A DNA stretch of 64,000 bases, from assembly GCF_024124665.1 (NCBI RefSeq), contig NZ_JAMXSB010000014.1, forward strand, positions 1 to 64,000. Direction: 5' to 3'. The notes beneath the pieces are model-generated. The model was not told where the DNA came from, did no database searches, and saw nothing but the letters and a program-made list of their open reading frames with translations. The stretch's first letter is position 1. Each line of letters begins with the position of its first letter. Shown piece by piece: positions 50,001 to 58,036 of the stretch. A program made the translations under genes and the position numbers. The stretch comes from Pleionea sp. CnH1-48. GTDB lineage: Bacteria > Pseudomonadota > Gammaproteobacteria > Enterobacterales > Kangiellaceae.

Positions 50001-51063
50001 TGACATAATCCATTAAGCTTTCAGGAGAAATATAACGGTCTCTTTGTAAAAATAGAGTATGCAAATTATTAACTCTAACATCACTGAGCAAACACTCATC
50101 ATTGGCTTGATAGAGAATATCCTTTAACTTCTGATCTTTATCTTTCGAGAATAGGTCACCTTTCTTAATATATATTTGGGTAGCTTCATCAAATGGTGTC
50201 ATTAACAAGTAAGCTTTATCTTTTTCCTGCTCTTCACTTCTTAGTTTGAGTAAATCAAAATAGTAGAAATCGCGGTGGTCTTGGGTAAAGTTATTAATTT
50301 TTTTCTGAACCTGCTTATACAACTGCAAAAAGCTGATGAGCAAACCGATAGAAGGTTCAATGGTTTGGCTGTTAAGTGTGGCACTTTTATAGGGAGGGAT
50401 CGCGGTTTGCAACATTTTGATAGCACTGGTCAGTGAATAACAAATAGCTTTTAATTCATTAACGCTGCTTTGCTTACCAATGGTTCCTGTGATTCTTGAA
50501 AGCGGAAACTGCTGCAATCCCCCTTGAGATTCAATTCTCCAGACAGAAGAGAAGCCTTCGAAAGAAGGTTGAAAAGGAATGTCATAAAATAGATCTAGAT
50601 ATTGCAGGATAGAGCCTAATGTATGAACGTCGGCAACTAACTTTTCATTGATAAGGTTTCGAATGCGCTCAGCCAGTTTTACCCCAGTCTCGTTGCTACC
50701 TTTTAGCAATCGTAACATCCATTGATTAATCTGCTGTGCACTCTGATAGGCCCGACCAGCAATATCTAAAACTTGTGCACTATTAAGCCGAGAAATATTA
50801 TTTTCGAGCATCTGAGTGTTAGCACTCATGATTTCGGCCATAACGACCATGTCATTGTTTTCAAATAAAGAAAACCAGTTGCCTTTCTCAGTAAGGTTTA
50901 AATCAAAGTATTTAATATAGCGTGAGAACTCACTGGCATACGACAGTAAGTCCTCGAATGTCATTTCGTCGATATTGAAATAATCAGGAGCCAATGCCCT
51001 GGGAAATCGATTATCCCGACGCGTCACAAAGTGACGATGTATAATTTGGTCAACTTTATTCAT
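47026..51063 (-). CDS. Large baseplate protein (gpJ/gp6-like, Pvc11/12-type)
   Basis: 1345 residues. The start region RFPRALAPDYFNIDEMTFED then LLSYASEFSRYIKYFD is the conserved head of large eCIS baseplate proteins. The C-terminal 300 residues (LKHKFRAVTPLDYELLIIEH, FPELQIVKCF, LVVPNLPANCQPETRL, YISPWYSQGTQCHFGWRI) match the baseplate J-like domain that joins neighbouring wedges. In Afp/PVC the wedge is made from gp25-, gp6- and gp7-like subunits, which fits its place after the gp25 gene. It starts 14 bases after gp25 ends. Confidence 0.85.
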   Translation of the reverse strand: MNKVDQIIHRHFVTRRDNRFPRALAPDYFNIDEMTFEDLLSYASEFSRYIKYFDLNLTEKGNWFSLFENNDMVVMAEIMSANTQMLENNISRLNSAQVLDIAGRAYQSAQQINQWMLRLLKGSNETGVKLAERIRNLINEKLVADVHTLGSILQYLDLFYDIPFQPSFEGFSSVWRIESQGGLQQFPLSRITGTIGKQSSVNELKAICYSLTSAIKMLQTAIPPYKSATLNSQTIEPSIGLLISFLQLYKQVQKKINNFTQDHRDFYYFDLLKLRSEEQEKDKAYLLMTPFDEATQIYIKKGDLFSKDKDQKLKDILYQANDECLLSDVRVNNLHTLFLQRDRYISPESLMDYVTRIKASHIPVNNPETSPMGEGEQAFEEWPLFGEEKPYQNSIESKDADIGIAFSSQVLSLREGQRDIEIEFEFLDYKSANMALSDYLKECKDRKEDNAESSWSSINNDCLYIVFEHLLKKYPSGFENTKGTINSLLSCYSEFQINQFFCQPLQAQRVNLLKYFLMAKMAKTTSREHLLDLFGSLYGRHLISGMRWLSQSDREFIVTLLDNNWKISEPEVCKSIKELLSKNSLYSYYKIFKNVFRIEVTGENGWLSFQEYSYEPVISGSQNWGMKIHLSLHPGMEAIIGYQKAIHGEGLSCTKPVVKCCINHQANFFPYSLFSELIISNIAIDVKVKQLRKLNLYNHNGQLDATKPFQPFGPLPSSNSYFAFASYEMAFKKLESVSLNIEWGDLPSIYGGFREYYQQYSEVDNQSFTVSIDLLSEGKWVPIDKKHLFSQQEEGERLASHHQIHFSKNKHFQAINNLISEQMFRLANEARNGHYKMKINEPDMVFGHREYPVLLSDTIAFNAKVKEKLKRNLPNTPYTPIINDFSVNYHARDVIDTFNLKEVEHSGANNVFHIHSFANLDVGKQRSHLSFIPRYAYDGNLFIGFNCHALPKNLSLFFHMAENSRHPVRRNNPNIQWFYLSYDGWKRLPKDNVLSDDTQGLLKSGLISLSLPSNMRRDSSPDIASNYWLRVSTSDDLEHYSSLIRVVANVIEVKKMSTAVERVNKVTAWKKQAEQKNIKSLVSIYQQKKALLSHSKKEQVVRISERLKHKFRAVTPLDYELLIIEHFPELQIVKCFANLCSDTLELKPGHLLILVVPNLPANCQPETRLMANSTLLKRIYEFVGNLSTPFAEIEVRNPSYERVQVRCSVKFENASLGGLYVSQLNRELSEYISPWYSQGTQCHFGWRITEEDVESFIRRREYVQYVTNFSMLHIYEHDKRLYTLVDTVDSDRKSSGVKAKFPWSLPLPDARHSIEVADVTFPVEPDITGINELEIGSNFIIKGVT

Positions 51064-51077
51064 TGACCGGCTCTATT

Positions 51078-51500
51078 TTATCCAAGTGCAAGATTGGTTC
51101 CCTCCTTGAAGTAAAAGGGAAATACCATATTGCTACGAGTATTTGTTCGGCGAATAAAATACTCTATATTAATTTTTAACAAACCCTCGTAATAATCTTC
51201 AGCTTCGACTTCGATGTTTTCTACTTTTATCCGCGTTTCAAAAAATAGAATGGCTCTTTTTACAACATCGATGATTTCTGTAACGGTACTTTCATTAAAA
51301 CTTTCGAAAACCAGTTTTTTCAATCCACAGCCAAAGGTTGGCTGCATCACCCTTTCTCCTGGCACCGTTGATAATAAAATAGCCAGGCTTTGTCGAATAT
51401 CTTCAGTATCCGAAACTAACGAGACATTACGCCCTGCTGACTCAAAAGTAGGAGGAAAACTCCATCCTCTGCCGAGAAACATCTGATCTTGGTTAGGCAT
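51078..51500 (-). CDS. gp25-like baseplate wedge protein (Pvc9-like)
   Basis: 140 residues, GPW/gp25 family. Conserved pattern LGRGWSFPPTFE, then EDIRQSLAILLSTVPGERVM and PTFGCGLKKLVFE, the loop that contacts the sheath, and a C-terminal beta region (LKINIEYFIRRTNTRSNMVF). In contractile machines gp25 nucleates sheath assembly on the baseplate. It starts 3 bases after the PAAR gene. Confidence 0.93.
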   Translation of the reverse strand: MPNQDQMFLGRGWSFPPTFESAGRNVSLVSDTEDIRQSLAILLSTVPGERVMQPTFGCGLKKLVFESFNESTVTEIIDVVKRAILFFETRIKVENIEVEAEDYYEGLLKINIEYFIRRTNTRSNMVFPFYFKEGTNLALG

Positions 51501-51503
51501 GGA

Positions 51504-51803
51504 TTAACCTCCTATCATCACGGTAGCGCAACCAGCGACAATAACGCCGCCATGAGCCGTCGTATCGCCCATTCTTGCCGCGGGTTTATTGCTGATCATG
51601 ACCGTTGCCGAACCTTTAGCAACCGTATCGGGTGGCCCAACACATACACAGCTGTCTCCAACAACAGATGCAGGCAATTTGCCAATTAATACTGTAGGCA
51701 CACAAGGACCAATCACCGGGCCTCCTACATGCGGAATGGGAGGTACTCCAGGCGTTTGCATAGGGCAAGTGTGCATATCAGTGATACGAGCAGCTGGGGG
51801 CAT
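51504..51803 (-). CDS. PAAR-domain spike tip (Pvc10-like)
   Basis: 99 residues. The namesake motif appears as PPAAR at residues 2-6, followed by ITDMHTCPMQTPG with His and Cys residues that can bind the apical zinc. Repeated Pro/Gly/Val turns and KPAARMGDTTAHGG follow. It caps the VgrG-like spike and sharpens the particle tip. There is no extension that would mark it as an evolved effector. It is encoded directly after the VgrG-like gene. Confidence 0.95.
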   Translation of the reverse strand: MPPAARITDMHTCPMQTPGVPPIPHVGGPVIGPCVPTVLIGKLPASVVGDSCVCVGPPDTVAKGSATVMISNKPAARMGDTTAHGGVIVAGCATVMIGG

Positions 51804-51815
51804 CTGTTAATCTCC

Positions 51816-53606
51816 TTAGTTGATCATGACCATGGCACCTTTGATGGTTGTTTGCCCTGAGGCCGAGACCTCAGCCGTCGCATTACCTTTTGCAGTAAAA
51901 CCAACATTGGCTGTATGACTCACATTGAGTCCTTCTACGGTGACATCTTGTTGCGATGTCATACTGATTTTGCCCACAGCATCAACACTGACTTCGCCTT
52001 TTGCAGAAATTTTTATGTCTTTTGGCGAATCAAGAGTGATCCCATCACTGTTTAATACCATCGAGTTATCATTAACATCAGTGAGCGAAATCGATTTTTC
52101 ATCGTCATTGAAAATAAGGCTGTTGCCATCGGGGGTTTTAATGGTGATGATTTGTTTGTCATCATCGAACTCTACGGTGTGTCCGCTTTTTGTTACCAGC
52201 GCTTTAGTAAAATTATCCGCCGTCAAGTCATAGGCCGCTTTATGGTTGCTGCTGTAAACGCTGCCTAAAATAATGGGGTGAGCAGGATCATTATTTAAAT
52301 AGCCAAGAATGACCTCATCACCAATTTCGGGGATAAAAAATAAACCAAAACCTTGTGACGCATAAAACTGAATCAGCCTTGCCCAAACACCTTCCGTTTC
52401 GGCTTGCAGTACGGGCACACTGACCTGTATTCGATACTCTCCATTAGGATCTTGATCGAGCTGTTTAACGACACCAATATGCAGTCCTTCAATACCGGGC
52501 AAAAAGCCGTTCGTCAGTGGCGCAGGAATATCTCGCTTCTCAGCAAACAGTTCTGCCGATAGACCAAAGTCCACTTCGGTAAACCAGCTGCCATCCGATA
52601 TGGAATGACGAACGCCCGACACAAAAACCGACCCATTGAAACGTTCGCCAACACCTTTTAGTTCGATCAAAGAGCCCAGTGTTGCTTTGGCACTGCCTTG
52701 AAATTTGATGTGTCCGACAATTTTAGAAAGCGCTGACTTTCTTTGCTGTCCGGTAGCCCAATCTTTAAGAGCACCACTTTCAAGCGGTGTCGAAGTTTGT
52801 AAACGATAGGAATCCAGCCCAATGATATCTGCCAGATCACTGGCACTGAGATTACCCTGGCTATTCAGTGTTTGCTGAGAAATAGGTTCTTCAACAATGG
52901 CTTGGCTGCTCATGTCCCAAGAAATACCTTTCACCTCGGTATATTGAGACATCGCATCCACTTTGGCAGAGAACTCAATAATATCTTCGCCATAAGTGAC
53001 CGTTAATACGTCATCACTGGTGTCTGCCGGACTTTTTATGGCAACGGTTCCATCGGTAACCATCACGAGCAGACCATTGGCTTCTGCTCGTGTCAGGATA
53101 AAATCCCAATCCGATGCATTGTATTGAACAAGCTCACCATACTGTACCGTTGTTGCCGTCACATCAGCTGTTAATGTGCTGTAGTTACCAATGATCTGAC
53201 TCAGGATATCGCTGTCTTTCATATCCACATAATTAGCATTTTTGCGGCCAATAGTTGTTGCTACAGCAGCATCCCGGCATTCTATAGAAAGCCTGGAGTA
53301 GTTATCGCCACTGATACTCACACCATGCTTAATTACAATACCTTCGTAGATTTGAGTTTCGTCATCACCATAACCGGCTTTGATAGTGATTTTTTTTCCT
53401 GGTTTAAGATCATCACCATCACTGATAGCAAAGCTTTGGTCTGCCATCTCGCCATCTAGCACAACAATCGTTGCGCGGGATATTTTGTTAATTCGATGAC
53501 AAGTTTCAACAGAAACGATATCGATGTCATCAGACACTGGGCTACCATCACTCAACAAGGAGAGCTTAACAACGCCAGTAGAATTCAGTTCGGGAGAGTC
53601 AGCCAT
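51816..53606 (-). CDS. VgrG-like central spike (Pvc8-like)
   Basis: 596 residues. Residues about 1-370 match gp27-like hub domains (VVLDGEMADQSFAISDGDDL, LSIECRDAAVATTIGRKN). A gp5 OB-fold region follows (GEYRIQVSVPVLQAETEGVWARL; FFIPEIGDEVILGYLNNDPAHPIILGSVY split here for length). The tail is a beta-helix of short repeats (ISLTDVNDNSMVLNSDGITL, GEVSVDAVGKISM). It trimerises and carries the PAAR tip. No C-terminal toxin domain is present. It starts 4 bases after the LysM protein gene. Confidence 0.93.
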   Translation of the reverse strand: MADSPELNSTGVVKLSLLSDGSPVSDDIDIVSVETCHRINKISRATIVVLDGEMADQSFAISDGDDLKPGKKITIKAGYGDDETQIYEGIVIKHGVSISGDNYSRLSIECRDAAVATTIGRKNANYVDMKDSDILSQIIGNYSTLTADVTATTVQYGELVQYNASDWDFILTRAEANGLLVMVTDGTVAIKSPADTSDDVLTVTYGEDIIEFSAKVDAMSQYTEVKGISWDMSSQAIVEEPISQQTLNSQGNLSASDLADIIGLDSYRLQTSTPLESGALKDWATGQQRKSALSKIVGHIKFQGSAKATLGSLIELKGVGERFNGSVFVSGVRHSISDGSWFTEVDFGLSAELFAEKRDIPAPLTNGFLPGIEGLHIGVVKQLDQDPNGEYRIQVSVPVLQAETEGVWARLIQFYASQGFGLFFIPEIGDEVILGYLNNDPAHPIILGSVYSSNHKAAYDLTADNFTKALVTKSGHTVEFDDDKQIITIKTPDGNSLIFNDDEKSISLTDVNDNSMVLNSDGITLDSPKDIKISAKGEVSVDAVGKISMTSQQDVTVEGLNVSHTANVGFTAKGNATAEVSASGQTTIKGAMVMIN

Positions 53607-53610
53607 ATTG

Positions 53611-54309
53611 CTATTCCAACGGCGGGAATTTTAAGCGCTGCCCAGGAGTGAGCTGGCGAAATCCAGACATATTATTGATACGAGCAATTTCCTTGTAATA
53701 AGATTCATCACGATAAATCTGATAACACAATAAAGGCAGTGTATCTCCCGCTTTTACTTCGACCATGTGAGTCAGGTCGGGGGACGATTTATTAGCGAGT
53801 AGGGCTTCTTCTTTTTTACTCATAAAGCCAACAAAAGCTAATTTCACTTTTGCCCGTAATGGCTCACCACTGGGTTTGAATACGGTAAACTCTGTCGACA
53901 TAGACTCAAGGCGACCAAAAAAAATCAAGCTGCCCCATAGCAAGCGCACATGGCTCGGTTGGTGATCATTGCCATCATATTGATAGACTATTGAGTTCAA
54001 TTGCTGGATTTGGGTTTTAACATCGGGTGATCCCAATCCTGGTATCGGCAAGTTCACAACACCGGTGCCGTCGATGACGATATCAAAGTTGACTTTTTCG
54101 GCATTAATGGCGCTAAATTTAGATTCAGATCCCAACTGCCCCATGGTTTTTTTATGGTTGTAACAAATAGAGTGTTGATGGCTATAACTGGAAGGATTTA
54201 ACATGACTTCAAAACTGTCACTGGAAGAAACCGTCACCGAGCCATCGGTCTCGAGAGTGCATTGGGTGATGGTTAGCTTTTTCTTTAGCCCAGTACTTAA
54301 ACCTGCCAT
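53611..54309 (-). CDS. LysM-containing hub protein (Pvc7-like)
   Basis: 232 residues. The N-terminal part (FEVMLNPSSYSHQHSICYNH; FSAINAEKVNFDIVIDGTG) is the conserved tube-end/hub domain. The C-terminal LysM motif is VEVKAGDTLPLLCYQIYRDE then YYKEIARINN and LTPGQRLKFPPLE. In PVC this protein joins the inner tube to the VgrG spike, like T4 gp53/gp48-type proteins. It is followed directly by the spike gene. Confidence 0.92.
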   Translation of the reverse strand: MAGLSTGLKKKLTITQCTLETDGSVTVSSSDSFEVMLNPSSYSHQHSICYNHKKTMGQLGSESKFSAINAEKVNFDIVIDGTGVVNLPIPGLGSPDVKTQIQQLNSIVYQYDGNDHQPSHVRLLWGSLIFFGRLESMSTEFTVFKPSGEPLRAKVKLAFVGFMSKKEEALLANKSSPDLTHMVEVKAGDTLPLLCYQIYRDESYYKEIARINNMSGFRQLTPGQRLKFPPLE

Positions 54310-54310
54310 A

Positions 54311-54499
54311 TCATCGCTCTCTTATACTGGATAGACTGTCTTCAATCATGCGGCGACATTGATTAAGAATCTCTTCTTTGGCTTCCTCCAAGTCAGAACA
54401 GGGATCACCAGACTTCTTTTTTTTCGAGGTGTCTGACTCAGAATCATCATCCTGTTCAATATTTGACTTGATCACTAGGTTTTTCACATCGACTGGCAT
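54311..54499 (-). CDS. Small DUF5908-type protein (Pvc6-like)
   Basis: 62 residues. MPVDVKNLVIKSNIEQDD then CSDLEEAKEEILNQCRRMIE matches the short Pvc6/DUF5908 proteins that lie between tube and hub genes in eCIS loci: an N-terminal ELxIKA-like strand, an acidic variable middle and a C-terminal helix with Cys. Its position, 5 bases after a tube gene and 1 base before the LysM gene, supports the call. The function is not established. Confidence 0.85.
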   Translation of the reverse strand: MPVDVKNLVIKSNIEQDDDSESDTSKKKKSGDPCSDLEEAKEEILNQCRRMIEDSLSSIRER

Positions 54500-54504
54500 A
54501 GTGA

Positions 54505-54978
54505 CTATAAAATCCTATTAGAGTAGTTATAACTAAGTTCTATTTTTTCGATGGCAACTTCATTCTTTGTCGAGTTAAATGCTTCAAGATCCCAGTTAAC
54601 CGGATAGGCATTGGCGAAAGACCAGATACGCACGGGAATCGAGTTTTCGTTATTTAAAAATATTAACAACGGCATAGGTACGATAGGCACCAGAAAGTCG
54701 GCTTCCAAAACAGACTTGCACCAAATAACAAGGGGTGAAGTCAATTTGGCGACCCCGCGCTTCAGCACCAATTTAGGATGCTTAACCGCTTTAGGCAGTC
54801 GATGTACGTAACGATTTTCTCCGCCTTCAACGATATCTTCTGTTTCGATTTCGGAACCAATACCACTGACTTCCTGAAACGATGAGTCTGCAAATCCCGC
54901 CGTGGCAGAAAAAACCACTTTAAACTGGAACGCGGGAGGAGGGTAATCATTCGAAAAAAGAAAGCTACTTATCGACAC
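54505..54978 (-). CDS. Tube-type protein (Pvc5-like)
   Basis: 157 residues of the T4 gp19-like tail tube family. Motifs: PPPAFQFKVVFS, ADSSFQEVSGIGSEIETEDI, EGGENRYVHRLPKAVKHPKL, VLKRGVAKLTSPLVIWCKS and the closing IEKIELSYNYSNRIL. Its place just before the DUF5908 and LysM genes corresponds to Pvc5, which forms the tube end next to the baseplate. It is a paralogue of the tube protein encoded upstream. Confidence 0.9.
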   Translation of the reverse strand: MSISSFLFSNDYPPPAFQFKVVFSATAGFADSSFQEVSGIGSEIETEDIVEGGENRYVHRLPKAVKHPKLVLKRGVAKLTSPLVIWCKSVLEADFLVPIVPMPLLIFLNNENSIPVRIWSFANAYPVNWDLEAFNSTKNEVAIEKIELSYNYSNRIL

Positions 54979-55030
54979 CTAGGTTTCCCTATGTTGCAGC
55001 CGTCAGCCAGAAGCTAACGGCTTTCCGTTG

Positions 55031-55489
55031 TTACGAGTTGGCAATGGTTAATCCTTCATGAGCAATTTCGATTGACTCAATAGCGACTTCATTACCATCC
55101 GACTTAAGATCCGTTCCAGTAATTTTGGTTGGCCACGCATTAGATAATGTCCACACCATAGTGGGTGAACCTGTTTCATCTAATAAACTAATGGTCACTG
55201 GAATACGTTTGATCGTATTCATCTTTATTTGACTGAACCAGTCCCAGAATTTGTTATCGGATTTAAAGACGCCTTTCTTCATTGTGATGTTACCCGACTT
55301 TTGTATGCCCGGCATTTTCACTGTTGAAAAAAGTTTGCTGTCTCCACTTCGATACTCAATTATTTGAGCTTCAATATCCAAACCAGATACTTCTTGAAAA
55401 GACAATACTTCGCTATCCCACTTTACCTGAAAGTGAAACTTAGGAATCGGCCATATACTCGTGGATTGTGCGCTTCCGTCATCAGCCAT
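55031..55489 (-). CDS. Main inner tube protein (Pvc1-like)
   Basis: 152 residues. Gp19/Hcp-like tube fold: IWPIPKFHFQVKWDSEVLSF, QEVSGLDIEAQIIEYRSGDS, GNITMKKGVFKSDNKFWDW, SNAWPTKITGTDLKSDGNEV and IESIEIAHEGLTI. Located right after the sheath gene, it is the best candidate for the major tube subunit. The 83-base gap before it gives it its own Shine-Dalgarno (AGGAG), probably for high expression. Confidence 0.92.
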   Translation of the reverse strand: MADDGSAQSTSIWPIPKFHFQVKWDSEVLSFQEVSGLDIEAQIIEYRSGDSKLFSTVKMPGIQKSGNITMKKGVFKSDNKFWDWFSQIKMNTIKRIPVTISLLDETGSPTMVWTLSNAWPTKITGTDLKSDGNEVAIESIEIAHEGLTIANS

Positions 55490-55572
55490 TGTTAACTACT
55501 CCTCTACATTGAGTTTTATTCAATCATTCGAGTCATTGTTAATACTTCTTCTAATGAAACTCATTCGCCAAA

Positions 55573-57162
55573 CTAAGATTTTTGCATTTGTTGCTGGAAA
55601 GTAATCTCGATGAATTCAGCCGGACGAGTGATCGCCACTAGTACAGTGACTCGTAAAATACCTTCCAGAATGTCCTCGGGTGTCATGGTATCGCCCAATC
55701 CCACATGCACACTGAAGGCATCATCGGGGGATGATCCGGCTAAACCACCACGCTTCCAAATGCCTGTTAAAAAATTTTGAATCATACTTTTAATAGTGAC
55801 CCAGGTATTCGCATCGTTGGCTTCAAATACGTAAGCTTTTGTGGCCAGACGAATCGACTCTTCCAACATGATCATGGTTCTTCGAACATTGATGTAACGC
55901 CAGTCCAAACTGTTGCCATCTAGGGTTCGAGCTCCCCATACCAAGGTTCCTTCACCAATGAACTTGCGAATGGCGTTGATCGACTTACCATTCACATCCA
56001 CATTGAGGTTTTCTTGTTCATCATGAGAAATATCTACGCTTGGTTGAACAACAGCACTTAAACTGACATTGGCAGGTGCTTTCCATACGCCTTTTGCGTT
56101 ATCAACCATCGTATAAATGCCTGCCATTGCAGCGGCCGGAGGCAATAGATTCAGTTGGTCGGTCAGATGTTCTTTAATCAGTTTATAAGCCAGACTCATA
56201 TTAGTGAGACCATTATCAACGGCTTTTTTCTTCGCCAGAGTTTCGGCATCGGTTCCAGAAAAGTCATCGGTGATCTGGTTGACAAGGTCCGCCTGAGCTT
56301 GAGCATCTTCTGGTAGGCTGTCACCAGTGAGATTCAATTCGTATTGAATAAGCGCCTTAAGATCATCAGGTTTGTCAATATTTTCAAAGGATAGGTCAGC
56401 GGCAGCTAATATAGAGGTCTGTAACCAGGGATAGTAGGTAGCACAAAAGGCAGGAAAGTTTGTAGCCATCTGATTACGAAATTCTTTAATGCAGTTTCCT
56501 CTAGAATCCTGTTGAGCACGGTCGCCGTTATAAACATCCAGAATCGCAAAGCGATTTTTCATGGTTTCGCCGCAGTGAGCAACAGCAGCCTGTTGAAGTT
56601 TAAAACATTGAGCGCCTTTGCTTTCACCTTCTGCTTCGCCGTCACCTTTGATGGCCACAGCTTCTGGGATAACCACCATAGTGGGCTCTTGTTCTTTAAC
56701 CAAGGTTTCAATTCCACCGGCTAAGGATGACTCTTCAATATCATCCTTATAGCTGCCAACCGAAACGATATAACAGGGCCCGCCACCATTCTGGAAAAAT
56801 AACAACATACTGCGATAGAGCATGTAGTTATTGTCAGGACGTTTGAGATTGTACTTCTTTTCTTTTTCTGTATCGTTGTCTTTGCCTTTGACGGTAATGT
56901 CAGCCTCAACATCATCTAATGTTCCGCCATCGGGTGCCGCTACAGCTTCTAATGAAAATTTTTGAGGAGCACCAAAGCCGTAGTATTGATGAAACTCCGC
57001 CATGGACGATATACGCCAGGGCTTGTTCTTTAGGCTTTTGTTATTGTTATCCGCTTTCTCTGTATAACCTATAAAGGCAGGGACAGCGGTTGCTACTTCA
57101 ACAACAGAATTTGGGAATGCGTTTTTCTCTACTATATAAACACCTGGAGTCTTCATTGCCAT
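55573..57162 (-). CDS. Contractile sheath protein (Pvc2-like)
   Basis: 529 residues. MKTPGVYIVEKNAFPNSVVE then VATAVPAFIGYTEKA is the typical sheath N-terminal arm. RISSMAEFHQYYGFG, YMLYRSMLLFFQNGGGPCYI and the conserved core GTLVWGARTLDGNSLDWRYI with NVRRTMIMLEESIRLATKAY follow. The C-terminus (VLVAITRPAEFIEITFQQ) forms the handshake strand. Only one sheath gene is present, whereas PVC and Afp have three (Pvc2-4), so this is a single-sheath system. Confidence 0.95.
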   Translation of the reverse strand: MAMKTPGVYIVEKNAFPNSVVEVATAVPAFIGYTEKADNNNKSLKNKPWRISSMAEFHQYYGFGAPQKFSLEAVAAPDGGTLDDVEADITVKGKDNDTEKEKKYNLKRPDNNYMLYRSMLLFFQNGGGPCYIVSVGSYKDDIEESSLAGGIETLVKEQEPTMVVIPEAVAIKGDGEAEGESKGAQCFKLQQAAVAHCGETMKNRFAILDVYNGDRAQQDSRGNCIKEFRNQMATNFPAFCATYYPWLQTSILAAADLSFENIDKPDDLKALIQYELNLTGDSLPEDAQAQADLVNQITDDFSGTDAETLAKKKAVDNGLTNMSLAYKLIKEHLTDQLNLLPPAAAMAGIYTMVDNAKGVWKAPANVSLSAVVQPSVDISHDEQENLNVDVNGKSINAIRKFIGEGTLVWGARTLDGNSLDWRYINVRRTMIMLEESIRLATKAYVFEANDANTWVTIKSMIQNFLTGIWKRGGLAGSSPDDAFSVHVGLGDTMTPEDILEGILRVTVLVAITRPAEFIEITFQQQMQKS

Positions 57163-57181
57163 GGTCTTGTCCTTTCAAACC

Positions 57182-58036
57182 TCATAAGTTAACGAATATT
57201 TCAGATACATCGACTTTTTCGCCATCTAGAACGGATGAATTGATTTGACGATTCGATGCCACCGGTAGGCGCTTAACAATCACCCGATTAAAATCACTTT
57301 TTGTTTCTTTTAACTGCAAACGAACATTTGAATATTGCTTTAGTGCAATGGGAAGTTTCGACATATAAACAGACGCACGTTTATTATTGTCAATCACTTC
57401 GGTACCCAAAAAAGAAAACTGTTGATTGTCATCCAGATCAATGATCGAATAGTCATTGCCACCTGAGTTATCAATCAGCCAGTACTTCCAATAAGTTTTT
57501 CGACTTTCAAAATAAACTTTGTAATAAACAGTATTGTTTGAGTTGTCAGACTGCTCAAGTAAGCTTTTTAAAGAAATCTCGATAACAGCTAAAGGCGTAT
57601 TAACAAAATCTCTCTCAGAAAAAAGATCCGTATAATCTTTACTATCAATTGAGATAAGATCACTATCACTTAAGCTTTCTTCTTTATGCAGATTAATAAC
57701 GCCATCCACTTTATTGTCACCCTTTTCATTACTAAGGTAGTAAGTCGTTTTTCCGTTCTTAATATTCATCTTAGTAAAATTATAAAAAAGAGGATCAGAA
57801 GCATGGACCTTGATAACAAGATTGCTTTCATTATCTCGAATATAAGCATTAATAACTCTTAGGGAGCGGGGACTCATTAATAACTGAATGCTACTTTTTC
57901 TATTGATCGCCATGACATCGGCATTAAACAAGCGCTTTTTGCTTGTCTCATTAAACTCCAGATTTAACGCACGACAGGGCTTATAATCAAAAAACTCATG
58001 TTCGATATTAATATCTGCCAACACCTGATAACTCAT
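57182..58036 (-). CDS. eCIS operon protein of unknown function
   Basis: 284 residues. It has no signal peptide, cysteine cluster or enzyme motif. YQVLADINIEHEFFDYKPCR with LNLEFNETSKKRLFNADVM suggests an N-terminal beta domain, and the rest alternates strands and charged turns. Proteins of this general form (beginning near IEHEYF) occur in other eCIS-like loci of Bacteroidetes and Proteobacteria, in my recollection, but I know of no assigned role. It overlaps the Pvc16-like gene by 4 bases and precedes the sheath gene by 19 bases, so a cap, collar or sheath-associated part is plausible. Confidence 0.65.
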   Translation of the reverse strand: MSYQVLADINIEHEFFDYKPCRALNLEFNETSKKRLFNADVMAINRKSSIQLLMSPRSLRVINAYIRDNESNLVIKVHASDPLFYNFTKMNIKNGKTTYYLSNEKGDNKVDGVINLHKEESLSDSDLISIDSKDYTDLFSERDFVNTPLAVIEISLKSLLEQSDNSNNTVYYKVYFESRKTYWKYWLIDNSGGNDYSIIDLDDNQQFSFLGTEVIDNNKRASVYMSKLPIALKQYSNVRLQLKETKSDFNRVIVKRLPVASNRQINSSVLDGEKVDVSEIFVNL

